The notes beneath the pieces are model-generated. The model was not told the DNA's origin and did no database searches. It saw only the letters and a program-made list of their open reading frames with translations. From Lates calcarifer (taxonomy: Eukaryota; Chordata; Actinopteri; Centropomidae): a stretch of DNA of 64,000 bases. Each line of letters begins with the position of its first letter. The stretch's first letter is position 1. Below, piece after piece: positions 45,701-56,585 of the stretch. The DNA is taken from positions 9,772,396 to 9,836,395 of the forward strand of contig NC_066848.1 in the NCBI RefSeq assembly GCF_001640805.2, read 5' to 3'. The translations under genes were made by a program, and so were the position numbers.

Positions 45701-48059
45701 ACTCTTTACTATACTATGACATTTTTTGAGACCTTACTGTACTATGGCATTTTCTGACCTTTTTTGGCACTATGACATTTTTTAATGATTTTTCGACGCC
45801 TTACCATAGTATTGCATTTTTGGACCATTTTTGAGGCCTTACTATACTATGACATTTTTTGGTTATTTTTGACTCCTTACTATACTATGACATGTTTTGA
45901 CGCCTTACTATGACATTTTTTCATGATTTTTTACACCATATACTATGACATTTTTTGACAGTTTTTGATACCTTGCTATACTATTGACATTTTTTGAGGC
46001 CTTACTATACTATGGCATTTTTTGAGACCTTACTGTACTATGGCATTTTCTGACCTTTTTAAGGCACCTTATTATACTATGACATTTTTTGACAGTTTTT
46101 GACATCTATACTATGACTATACTTACTATACTATGTTTTTGGCAGTTGTTGACGCCTTACTATACTATTGCATTTTTTGACATTTTGATGCCTTATCATA
46201 CTATGACATTTTTTTGTTGCCTTACCATACTATTGCATTTTTGGACCATTTTTGAGGCCTTGCTATACTATGACATTTTTTGGTTATTTTTGACTCTTTA
46301 CTATACTATGACATTTTTTGAGACCTTACTGTACTATGGCATTTTCTGACCTTTTTTGGCACTATGACATTTTTTAATGATTTTTCGACGCCTTACCATA
46401 CTATTGCATTTTTGGACCATTTTTGAGGCCTTACTATACTATGACATTTTTTGGTTATTTTTGACTCCTTACTATACTATGACATGTTTTGACGCCTTAC
46501 TATGACATTTTTTCATGATTTTTTATACCATATACTATGACATTTTTTGACAGTTTTTGATACCTTGCTATACTATTGACATTTTTTGAGGCCTTACTAT
46601 ACTATGGCATTTTTCAACAGTTTTTGGCACCATACTATACTATGACATTTTTTGAGACCTTACTGTACTATGGAATTTTCTGACCTTTTTTTTGGCACCT
46701 TATTATACTATGACATTTTTTGACAGTTTTTGACATCTTACTATACTATGACTATACTTACTATACTATACTATATTTTTGACGGTTGTTGACGTCTTAC
46801 TATACTATTGCATTTTTGACATTTTGATGCCTTATCATACTATGACATTTTTTTGTTGCCTTACCATACTATTGCATTTTTGGACAATTTTTGAGGCCTT
46901 ACTATACTGTAACATTTTTTGACCGTTTTTGAGGCCTTGCTATACTATGACATTTTTTGGTTATTTTTGACTCTTTACTATACTATGACATGTTTTGACA
47001 TTTTTTGACGCCTTACTATACTCTTGCATTTTTTGACATTTTTTGAGGCCTTAGTATACTATGGCATTTTTTGAGACCTTACTGTACTATGGCATTTTCT
47101 GACCTTTTTTAGGGACCTTATTATACTATGACATTTTTTGACATCTATACTATGACTATACTTACTATACTATGTTTTTGGCAGTTGTTGACACCTTACT
47201 ATACTATTGCATTTTTTTGACATTTTGATGCCTTATCATACTATTGCATTTTTGGACAATTTTTGAGGCCTTACTATACTGTAACATTTTTTGACCGTTT
47301 TTGAGGCCTTGCTATACTATGACTATACTTACTATACTATACTATATTTTTGACCGTTGTTGACGCCTTATTATACTATTGCATTTTTTGACATTTTGAT
47401 GCCTTATCATACTATGACATTTTTTTGTTGCCTTACCATACTATTGCATTTTTGGACAATTTTTGAGGCCTTACTATACTGTAACATTTTTTGACCGTTT
47501 TTGAGGCCTTGCTATACTATGACATTTTTTGGTTATTTTTGACTCTTTACTATACTATGACATTTTTTGACAGTTTTTGACACCTTGCTATACTATTGAC
47601 ATTTTTTGAGGCCTTGCTATACTATGGCATTTTTTGAGACCTTACTGTACTATGGCATTTTCTGACCTTTTTTAGGCACCTTATTATACTATAACATTTT
47701 TTGACAGTTTTTGACATCTATACTATGACTATACTTACTATACTATGTTTTTGGCAGTTGTTGACGCCTTACTACACTATTGCATTTTTTGACATTTTGA
47801 TGCCTTATCATACTATTGCATTTTTGGACAATTTTTGAGGCCTTACTATACTGTAACATTTTTTGACTGTTTTTGAGGCCTTGCTATAGTATGACTATAC
47901 TTACTATACTATACTATATTTTTGACGGTTGTTGACGCCTTACTATACTCTTGCATTTTTTGACAATTTTTGAGGTCTTACTATACTATGACATTTTTTA
48001 ATGGTTTTGGGTGCTTCCCTATACTTTGACATTTTTTGACTATTTTTGATGCCTTACTA
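33736..48059. repeat. 14-kb AT-rich tandem repeat array with higher-order structure
   Basis: Units of about 29-52 bases share CCTTACTATACTATGACATTTTTTGA with variable T-runs and linkers (CAGTTTTTGACA, GGTTATTTTTGAC, ACTGTTTTTGAGG). They form nested higher-order repeats. Marker aattatactatg recurs at 35551, 38295 and 41027 (about 2.74 kb). Marker cggttgttgac recurs at 36301, 39047, 41779, 43520 and 44480, the last step being 960 bases. A 592-base step links 45497 and 46089. The + strand is T-rich with T6 tracts in nearly every unit. The short open frames inside (FWQLLTPYYTIAFF etc.) are by-products of the repeat. No gene or origin is supported. Confidence 0.95.
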
Positions 48060-48815
48060 AACAGTGCTCTGTGTTGGACAATTGATGTAAAGCTGTTTGT
48101 GAATTACCTGGAGGCCTCTGTCTTGGTCTGAAAGAACTTCTTCATTGTACGAAGACTCTCTGTGATCTTGGACTACATCTCTGTGATCGTGGACTACGTC
48201 TCTGTGATCGCGGACAATGTCTCTGAGATTATGGACAATGTCTCTGCGATCATGGACTATGTCTTTGTGATCGTGGACGATGTCTCTGAGATCATAGACG
48301 GTGTCTCTGTGGTCATCGACAATGTCCCTGATCGCGGGCAATGCCGTCAAATCGGTGACCCCCGTCTCCGCTGATTCTATCGCAAGGTCTCTACGAAGCA
48401 TGGACAATGTCTCTGATCACGGACAACGTCTCTCTCATCTTTGACAAGGTCTCTGCGATCATAGACAATGTCTCTGGTCGTGGACGATGTCTCCCTCATC
48501 CTCAACAATGTCTCTCCGATCATGGACCATGTCTCTGCGATTGAGGACGATGTCCTGGACGAAGTGGTGACACCTGGAGGAAATCAAAGAGAAGCATACA
48601 AAGGAAAATGATAAATACACTACTACCTATTCCTCATCAACAGTTTAACCATGAAAACAAAGATAAATATTCAACATTACAGCTGAACCACAACATTTGA
48701 TGGTTTTACATGCATGTTATATAGTCATATTACTATATAATGTGATTATACTATGACATTTTTGATGCCTTAATATACTATGACATTTTTGAACATTTTT
48801 GATGCCTTACTAAAC
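48060..48815 (-). repeat. compound repeat copy 2: inverted exon with 21-base minisatellite
   Basis: Inverted exon homology flanks about 15 units of a 21-base repeat (about 48158-48562), typified by GATCGTGGACAATGTCTCTG. The first eight units are 21 bases and keep both strands open. Some later units are 19 bases and break the frame. A 71-base spacer of the AT array closes the copy. Confidence 0.85.
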
Positions 48816-49590
48816 AGTGCTCTGTGTTGGACAGTTGATGTAAAGCTGTTTGTGAATTACCTGGAGGCCTCTGTCTTGGTCTGAAAGAACTTCTTCATTG
48901 TACGAAGACTCTCTGTGATCTTGGACTACATCTCTGGATCTTGGACTACATCTCTGTGATCGTGGACTACGTCTCTGTGATCACGGACAGTGTCTCTGAG
49001 ATTATGGACAATGTCTCTGCGATCATGGACTATGTCTTTGTGATCGTGGACAATGTCTCTGAGATCATAGACGGTGTCTCTGTGGTCATCGACAATGTCC
49101 CTGATCGCGGGCAATGCCGTCAAATCGGTGACCCCCGTCTCCGCCGATTCTATCGCAAGGTCTCTACGAAGCATGGACAATGTCTCTGATCACAGACAAC
49201 GTCTCTCTCATCTTTGACAAGGTCTCTGCGATCATAGACAATGTCTCTGATCGTGGACGATGTCTCCCTCATCCTCAACAATGTCTCTCCGATCATGGAC
49301 CATGTCACCGCGATCATGGATGTCGTCTTGTCGACCGTGGACTACATGGTGGACAAAGTGGTGACACCTGGAGGAAATCAAAGAGAAACATACAAAGGAA
49401 AATGATCAATACACTACTACCTATTCCTCATCAACAGTTTAACCATGAAAACAAAGATAAATATTCAACATCACAGCTGAACTACAACATTTGATGGTTT
49501 TACATGCATGTTATATAGTCATATTACTATATAATGTGACTATACTATGACATTTTTGATGCCTTACTATACTATGACATTTTTGATGCC
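48816..49590 (-). repeat. compound repeat copy 3
   Basis: It has the same layout as the copy before it, about 753 bases on, and is nearly identical to it. It carries a duplicated half-unit (ggatcttggactacatctct) at about 48922-48950, plus an extra unit near 49305-49345. Confidence 0.85.
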
Positions 49591-50290
49591 TTATGTAACA
49601 GTGCTCTGTCCTGGACAGTTGATGTAAAGCTGTTTGTAAATTACCTGGAGGCCTCTGTCTTGGTCTGAAAGAACTTCTTCATTGTACAAAGACTCTCTCT
49701 GATCGCGGACTACGTCTCTGTGATCGCGGACAATGTCTCTGAGATTATGGACAATGTCTCTGCGATCATGGACTATGTCTTTGTGATCGTGGACGATGTC
49801 TCTGAGATCATAGACGGTGTCTCTGTGGTCATCGACAATGTCCCTGATCGCGGGCAATGCCGTCAAATCGGTGACCCCCGTCTCCACCGATTCTATCGCA
49901 AGGTCTCTACGAAGCATGGACAATGTCTCTGATCACGGACAACGTCTCATCTTTGACAAGGTCTCTGCGATCGTAGACAATGTCTCTGATCGTGGACGTT
50001 GTCTCCCTCATCCTCAACAATGTCTCTCCGATCATGGACCATGTCTCTGCGATTGTGGATGTCTTGTCGACCGTGGACTACATGGTGGACAAAGTGGGGA
50101 CACCTGGAGGAAATCAAAGAGAAACATACAAAGGAAAATGATCAATACACTACTACCTATTCCTCATCAACAGTTTAACCATGAAAACACAGATAAATAT
50201 TCAACATTACAGCCGAACCACAACATTTGATGGTTTTACATGCATGTTATATAGTCATATTAGTAATATGACTATACTATGAAACCTTTT
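49591..50290 (-). repeat. compound repeat copy 4
   Basis: It has the same layout, about 784 bases after copy 3, with fewer units at its left end and a two-base loss in gtctcatctttgac. It ends the repeat block with a truncated AT-array unit near 50265-50285. Confidence 0.85.
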
Positions 50291-51280
50291 CTTGATGTTT
50301 TACTATTGTAGCGACATCTGGCATCAGCCTGACATCAGCCTGGCACCTATGATTAGGCTATCACAGAGTTCATAGAATAAAAAACAAGAACATGTTCAAA
50401 GGACCTGCACTGAGGTAAAAATATGGTCACTGAGAATTATGACATGAACCCTCATCATCTCTCCAGCCTCCCCAACGTTCTGTAATAAAAAGGAGACATA
50501 GAACCTTTCCTCCAAAACCAGGGTCAAAGGTCAAATGGCCAGCTCAGAAGAGACTATTCTAATGGACCCCGGTTAGTATGGAACTTATGAATGAACACTC
50601 TCCAAATCCTCATTCTGTGCAGCAAACTCTGTCTCTGCACGAAAGAACTATGCAGATTGAACAATCTCAGATCTACAGACCTAACCAGGGTCTTTTTCTC
50701 CTTATTTATCTTTCTCTGCAACAGATTTCTTGTCATAAATTAAATCACATTCCAATGTATCAAGATCAACATTGGCCACAATTCTCCTTAAGTTTGAAAC
50801 TTTCTGAAATAATTGGCTCAGCATTTTGTAAAGCACACCATTTTATTGATCGAAAGCTTAAAAGTAATTCGGTGAAAATCAGAATTTTCTACATTGTTGC
50901 AAAGCTAAGATAGTAATATAAGGTATTCAATCAAATATTTGTCATGGAACCATACTGCCATCTATTGACCATGTCTAAGATTAACTAAAGAAATAAAACA
51001 ATGTTTCTCACTGGTATTTGAATTGCACAATTATTCTTTATGTCTTGTTATAATATAATACAAAATGAACATAAAACGATGACAAAGACATGATAGACCG
51101 CTAAATGAAGAGATGCATAATGTGACTGTAAACAATTACAACAGGGATTTAAACAGACTAGCAAGAGCCCCTGTTTACACCCGTCCACATTGGGGGTCCA
51201 CAACTCATGTCAGGGTCGTCTCAGCCACAGACTCAGAAACACAAACGCACTGTTACCCACGCAATAAAAACGACTGAAAA
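50290..51280. other. unannotated AT-rich sequence after the repeat block
   Basis: Nothing recognised. An open frame at 50578-50913 has neither splice sites nor a known product. Confidence 0.5.
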
Positions 51281-51680
51281 TGGAGGTAAGGTCAAACGAA
51301 GTCAGGCTAATGCTAACGCTCGCCGTATTGCAAATGTTAACGCTAGCTGCTACCTAGTTCGCTCCTTAGCCTTACTTTCACACCGCAGGTGTATTCAGCG
51401 TCCAGTCTCACTCATGTTCGACAAAAAAGCAGCTCCAAAGCTTGTTTTAGCATCCAGGCTTCTTTGGTAATTAAGTTTTCTCACAGCACTGACAAACGAG
51501 GTGATGGTTCAAACATTGGTTTTAATCTGCTGTCTGCTTTCGTTTTTCCGCCTCTCTGCGCTCCTCCCAGACGGTAATAGCCAATACGAAGCGGCCAATG
51601 ACAACACATGCAAGCCAGCAACAGAAAAAACGCCAATTGCCCAGCTGACTCTGTTCCGTCTAGCAACCGCCTCGGATCTT
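51280..51680. promoter_or_regulatory. CpG/CCAAT-rich patch, promoter-like
   Basis: The patch has two CCAAT boxes (51581-51585 and 51594-51598), raised CpG and a GCTAACGCTAGC stretch resembling the inverse of 29215-29310. Orientation is uncertain. If it mirrors the 29-kb patch it would drive the minus strand. No downstream gene was identified. Confidence 0.25.
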
Positions 51681-52850
51681 TCGATACATGAGTACTGCAG
51701 GACTCTGCAGTATTTCTTTTTGGATTCAAAAACACAATTGTATTGTTTTCTTACAATGCCATTATTCTGTTGGTATTATCATGACCTTACTCATGAACCA
51801 TGGAAAAAGACGAGTAGACACGGTATTTAAATTTGTATATTCAGTCATATAATAATTGACATCCAAGACCAAATGCAAACAGTCAAAGGCTGGGAAAACT
51901 CATTACTAAGGATTAGAGTGGATAGTTCAGTACGACATCTGCTCAGTAGTTCGAGTCTTACCTGCGGCAGCCAATTTTTAAATCCAACACCTAAAGTGTA
52001 GATTGAAAACCATGCTGAGTAACAGTGTAACAGTGAAAAAGACCACATTGCACTAAAATTTACAATGAAAATAAAGTAATTAAATATTATGTGTTGGATT
52101 TTTGAACCATGTAGTGGACTAGTATTGAAGGCAACATTATTACGGTTAAACACTCTAAATGTTCACTAGCCTATTATCCTGACCACTATACATAACTCAC
52201 CCCGTAAGGTACCCTTATTCTGACCTTAAATACCTTGTCGCAGCTGTGCTGAGCTTGTGTGCCTCCTACCGCTGCCTTGATGGGTTAGTCTGTTTGTGGT
52301 ATTCTGTGACTTTCAGTGGTGGAGTATTCACATCAGTAGTTATTCCACATGGTCAGAATTCTGGAATACCAAGAAAGTCTAGAGTAAACTTATTTAATAA
52401 TCAGTGCTGATTCTAGAAACTTTAAGAAACTATGGAGTGGGCCGGTGTTGTAGGCAACATTGTTATGGCAGGCCAATGACCCATTATATCACCAAAAATC
52501 AAAGATTAAAGAAAAAGTCCAAAAACTGACAACAAGTCTGTGAATTATAACTTTGTTTTTTTTTTCCTTTTTCCTCTCCCAATAATCATCATCAGTACTA
52601 CTAAAGTGAAATGAATACTCCTTCCACTACTGCTGAGAACTTACTGTGTAAACTGAATGTTTAAATACATGTTTTTGTTGTCAGAATCACGTTTGCCTTC
52701 TCCAATTATAATCTAAGATACTGGCTAGTGGCTGCACTTATTAAAGTAATTAATTTACCTTGATGATCATGTAACATCACAGTCTGAGTTCTCATGGTGA
52801 TCCAATGAGGCCTCTGCACCACCTGTGTATCCTCGTTGACTGTCTCTAGA
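51680..52850. other. unannotated sequence
   Basis: AT-rich, with no gene, RNA or repeat that I can support. Confidence 0.5.
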
Positions 52851-52859
52851 CTTCATCCT

Positions 52860-53190
52860 CTCCTCTCGTAGGTTAGGTGTGGAAACCATACTTGCCGGCG
52901 TTTTTTCGTTCAATTTCATGCATTTTCCTCCTTACTAACAACAACTCTTGGTACTCGATAAATGTAAATATCCAATGTAGAGATCGCATCCTGCCCGCGT
53001 TATTCGCTTTCCCAACACGGTTTAGAGGAGACCACGCCTACTTCCGTGTGAGTATGAGTAAGTCTCAACCAAACGACGGAAGCCTCGGCGGCTGTGCTCC
53101 CAGAGAATTCGCACGCGCGTGGCTCCCGCTAAATAAGAGCTACAACAGCCTGTGTTCGCGATATGGAGCACTGAATTTCATGTTTATCAG
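52860..53190. promoter_or_regulatory. second CpG-rich patch
   Basis: CpG-dense sequence with an ETS-like ACTTCCG and a donor-like ccgt|gtgagt near 53041-53052. It could be a promoter/first-exon unit or a GC-rich transposon piece. An open frame of 115 codons spans it but is not recognised. Confidence 0.25.
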
Positions 53191-53644
53191 ACCAGAATAC
53201 AAATACAAGTCAAGAATTATCTAGCTAGCATGTCATTTCCTAATGAAAAATGCATATGTAAGTGCACTAGATAATGTTGTATTCTGCCATCTAATATTTG
53301 ACAAAACATGATTTAAAACAGCCTTTTTTCCCCCAAACTGATCAGTTATTCAGACCTTCAGGATCGCTGCATTAATGTGATGGGTGTTTGAATCTCTATT
53401 AACCTTCACAGTGGCAGAAATTCAGCAGTGATAAGTGTGAGCTTATGTGCTTTTCATCAGTTTCACATATTAGGAAAAGCCAAGTTGCTACTCTACAGAA
53501 GACAAATGAAAGTCAATAAGCTACCTTTAAATGCTATCCACAGAGAGAGGAAAACATACTTAAAACATAAGCTCCTTGCCACTGACCACCAATATTACTT
53601 CCATAAAAGTAAGATCAGCTGCAGTAAATAGCTTCCCACCTGCC

Positions 53645-53693
53645 ATCCTTGAATCATGAATACTGCTAACTGCAGTATTCATGATTCAAGGAT
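53645..53693. repeat. perfect palindrome, 22-base arms, 5-base loop
   Basis: Arms 53645-53666 and 53672-53693 are exact reverse complements around taact. The outer core reads ccttgaatcatgaatactgc. It would form a stable hairpin in RNA or a cruciform in DNA. Confidence 0.95.
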
Positions 53694-53968
53694 TTCATTT
53701 TTGCTAAGCTATAGCCTGGGGAGGTGGACTGGATCTCCATGTCTTTAAGAATAGCCCCAGAACAGATCTCCCTCACCTTTTCCTCACCATTAGTCACTAT
53801 GTCACTGTCGTCGGCCAAGGCCAAGTCGACCCATTTGAGAGGCTGCCCTCCAGAGGACCCCAGAGATAGGATCAGAGCGCCAGAGGAAATACCACCAAGT
53901 CTAACATGCAACACAACACACTCCTCCTCAGGCCACATGACTGCGGGGCCCATAATGTGTGTATTCAT
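53666..53968 (-). CDS. unassigned minus-strand ORF, coding-like
   Basis: This 100-codon frame contains HVRLGGISSGALILSLGSSG, then GQPLKWVDLALADDSDIVTN and GEEKVREICSG. The residue mix and lack of low complexity look protein-like, unlike most frames in this window. I do not recognise the family. It may be a fragment of a transposon gene or one exon of an unknown gene (an acceptor-like gcag lies near its 5' end). Its stop lies in the loop of the palindrome at 53645-53693. Confidence 0.25.
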   Translation of the reverse strand: MNTHIMGPAVMWPEEECVVLHVRLGGISSGALILSLGSSGGQPLKWVDLALADDSDIVTNGEEKVREICSGAILKDMEIQSTSPGYSLAKMKSLNHEYCS

Positions 53969-54834
53969 ATGAAATGTATGAAGATTGTTTACAGTTCAAA
54001 AACGTTAAAGGGAAATACTCTCTTCTGTTTTGAAGTGGGGAGTGTAATTTCTGCATCCAGCATGCATCCCATGGTGATCTAGAATGACACATATACTATA
54101 GCAGCCAGTTGCACAAAAAGAGTGTGATATCATTGGTGCTGAAGGTGCACATGACTTGGCTCAACATACAGTACTTTGTTTGTTCAAGTATTCTCTTGTG
54201 CCTCAATGGAGTAATACAAAACTGCCCATGTGAGAAAATCATCCATCCCTCCTGAGGCCTTTTTCTGGTTCTTGTTCATGCCCAGCTGTCAGATAAACAC
54301 ATGTGCACCAGCACACACATACACACACACAATCAGCATCTCCACCCTCAGGACCTAGTGCTGTAGAGAAAAGTAGTAAATGCCAGTATTTCCAGGAATT
54401 TCCTTTGAAATGTTTGATTGTTCAAGTCAAGCATGTAAAATCAATGGCTGATGCTTTGTGTCATGATAAGTGTAGCTGTAGGGCCTTAGGGTGTGAATAT
54501 TAAAATGCAAACATTACATGCCCTCTGCCATACTATTCTGTATAATTACTGTATGTTTTCTGCCAAATGAACATGGTTGATGTTTTAATGATAGAGAAAG
54601 TGTCTGATTGAATATTCATCTGATAGCATGCAGCCACTGGGAAGTTTTATATTTTACATGTTTCTTCTATGTAAATGTGTTATTGCTAAAAGAATATTTA
54701 GAGAAAGTGATTGTAAATCAGGAACAAAGAGTCAAAATTTCACTCCAAAATTGCATCAAACAGTGTTTCACTTCAAAACAACAAGAAAACAAAAACATGT
54801 TGCATTGTTGTCGTACAATATTTAGCACTGACAC

Positions 54835-56300
54835 TGACAATAATTAATATTCATGAGACTGCGACTTTGCAGCCCCTCAGGATGGTTAAATTAATTATGC
54901 TAACAGGGTCATTTAACTGCTTTATTCAAAGCAAGCAATTCTCGTGCAATAAATGACACAATAATTACGCACACAATCTAACAAGAGGACAGTGACAACT
55001 GGAGGAGTGACACACTCATCTCCATAAAGTACAAAGAACACATTTACACGCAAGCATACACACACACACAATAAACAGGGGGAAAAAAAAGACTGAAGTA
55101 AAATCCGTACAGGCAAGATGAAAGAATAACAAAAACCATCTAACGGTTCTACATCCGCTGCAGCTTTTCTCTCTGTGAGTAGTAAATATGATTTGTTACC
55201 ACGTGTTATTATTTAGCGTTATTCATCTTCTCTGTCAGTGCACACAGAGGGGTAATAGAAATGCCAGCAAGGTGGCTGATTTACTTAGTAAAATTTTCAT
55301 CTCAAGGCTTGCAAAGCATGATTGGAGTCTGGGAGTAACGGGAAATCATGCATTATGTAGGCGAATCTGACACGACCTTGAGACTTCTCAGCACAGACCA
55401 TATATTACCATCAGAGCGACCTTCCCGTCCCGAAGATACATCTGATGTGTTTAAGGCTGTTTTACAATGCATTAGGAGGGCTTTACATGTGCTGAGCTCA
55501 CTTTATTTGCTCATACATTTCACAGGAAGAGTTTAGTGTCAGGCTGATGGGGACCATTCACACTGACTGACTCACTTGTCGAGACAAATGAGCCCGTGAA
55601 AACAGGCAGAGGTGGTGGATTATAAGCATTTCAAAGCAAATTTCCACTTTTCCCTTTTTATTCGCCTCCAATATAGAGCACATTTACTATTCAGTGAACC
55701 CTTGCTGATTCCAGCTCATCATGTATTCTCACCTGCCGCGATTGATTGACCTGCATCTTGAAGACAGAGAATGGATGTAATTTTTCCCACCAAGTGATGG
55801 GGCGTCAGGATCAATATTCTCACTGTTGGTTAAGCTTTTGCAACCTTTAGAATATCATCTCCAATCGATCTCTCTCACACATAATTGTCTGCATTTTCAA
55901 ATCAAGTTTTTTTGTCCTCTGCACATGCCAATGACATTTGAAATGCCTCACAGTCTTGCTATATGACCCGTTGAAATACCCGAGGTAAAGGGCACAAAAC
56001 ACAGATTCATTAGCATGTTACATTTATTGTCCATGTCTCCCACTTTCTACCTTTCACCCCTGTGCTATAAACATGTGGAGGGAGTGAAGCCATGTTGTAT
56101 TTCCATATAAAAAGCCCCATAATTATAGGGGGGATGAAGACGGTTGTTCCTCTTATCAGGGGAAATGATAAGGGAGTACCAGGCCCTGTGAAAGAACAGA
56201 GTCCATTTTGATATAATTGGCAGTGGAATTATTTATGACATTAATTGCCACATTATCGACTGGCTGTCAGCTCCTCTGTCAGTCTGTCCATCTTTCTTAG
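54835..56300. promoter_or_regulatory. candidate conserved non-coding elements
   Basis: Low-repeat AT-rich stretches with dense homeodomain-type TAATTA/ATTAAT motifs (54838-54985, 56120-56260) and ATTGATTGAC (55740-55750) look like vertebrate developmental CNEs. This is judged by appearance only. Confidence 0.3.
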
Positions 56301-56523
56301 TAGAAAGAGCTAGCTCAGCCTGGTGCCCACTGACAAGCTAATTACTACAGCACAACCCTGAATGACAAATGTTACTCATCTAAGACCGGAGCCCGGAAAT
56401 AAGGGCCACTAACCCCCCCCAGCCCCTCACCCCCACCCCTTCGGCTTCTTTGGATGGAGTGAGACAGTGCGCTGCCGAATGTCTTCAGGTGCAGGAGGGA
56501 AGGATTTTGCATGTCAGAGAGAA

Positions 56524-56585
56524 AGAGGGAAAAAGAGAGAGAGAGATGGAGGGGGGGAGAGAGAGAGAGAGGAGGAGAGGAGAGA
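56524..56585. repeat. GA-rich simple sequence
   Basis: Interrupted GAGA/GGAG purine run. Confidence 0.85.

Noticed and set aside
34087..46349. Repeated 60-86 codon plus-strand frames (FWQLLTPYYTIAFF type)
   Set aside because: They recur only because the AT-rich repeat lacks stops in one frame. Composition is set by T-runs and they have no promoter, splice or family support.
33736..50290. CRISPR-like array from regular repeats
   Set aside because: The genome is vertebrate, and the units are tandem and degenerate without unique spacers.
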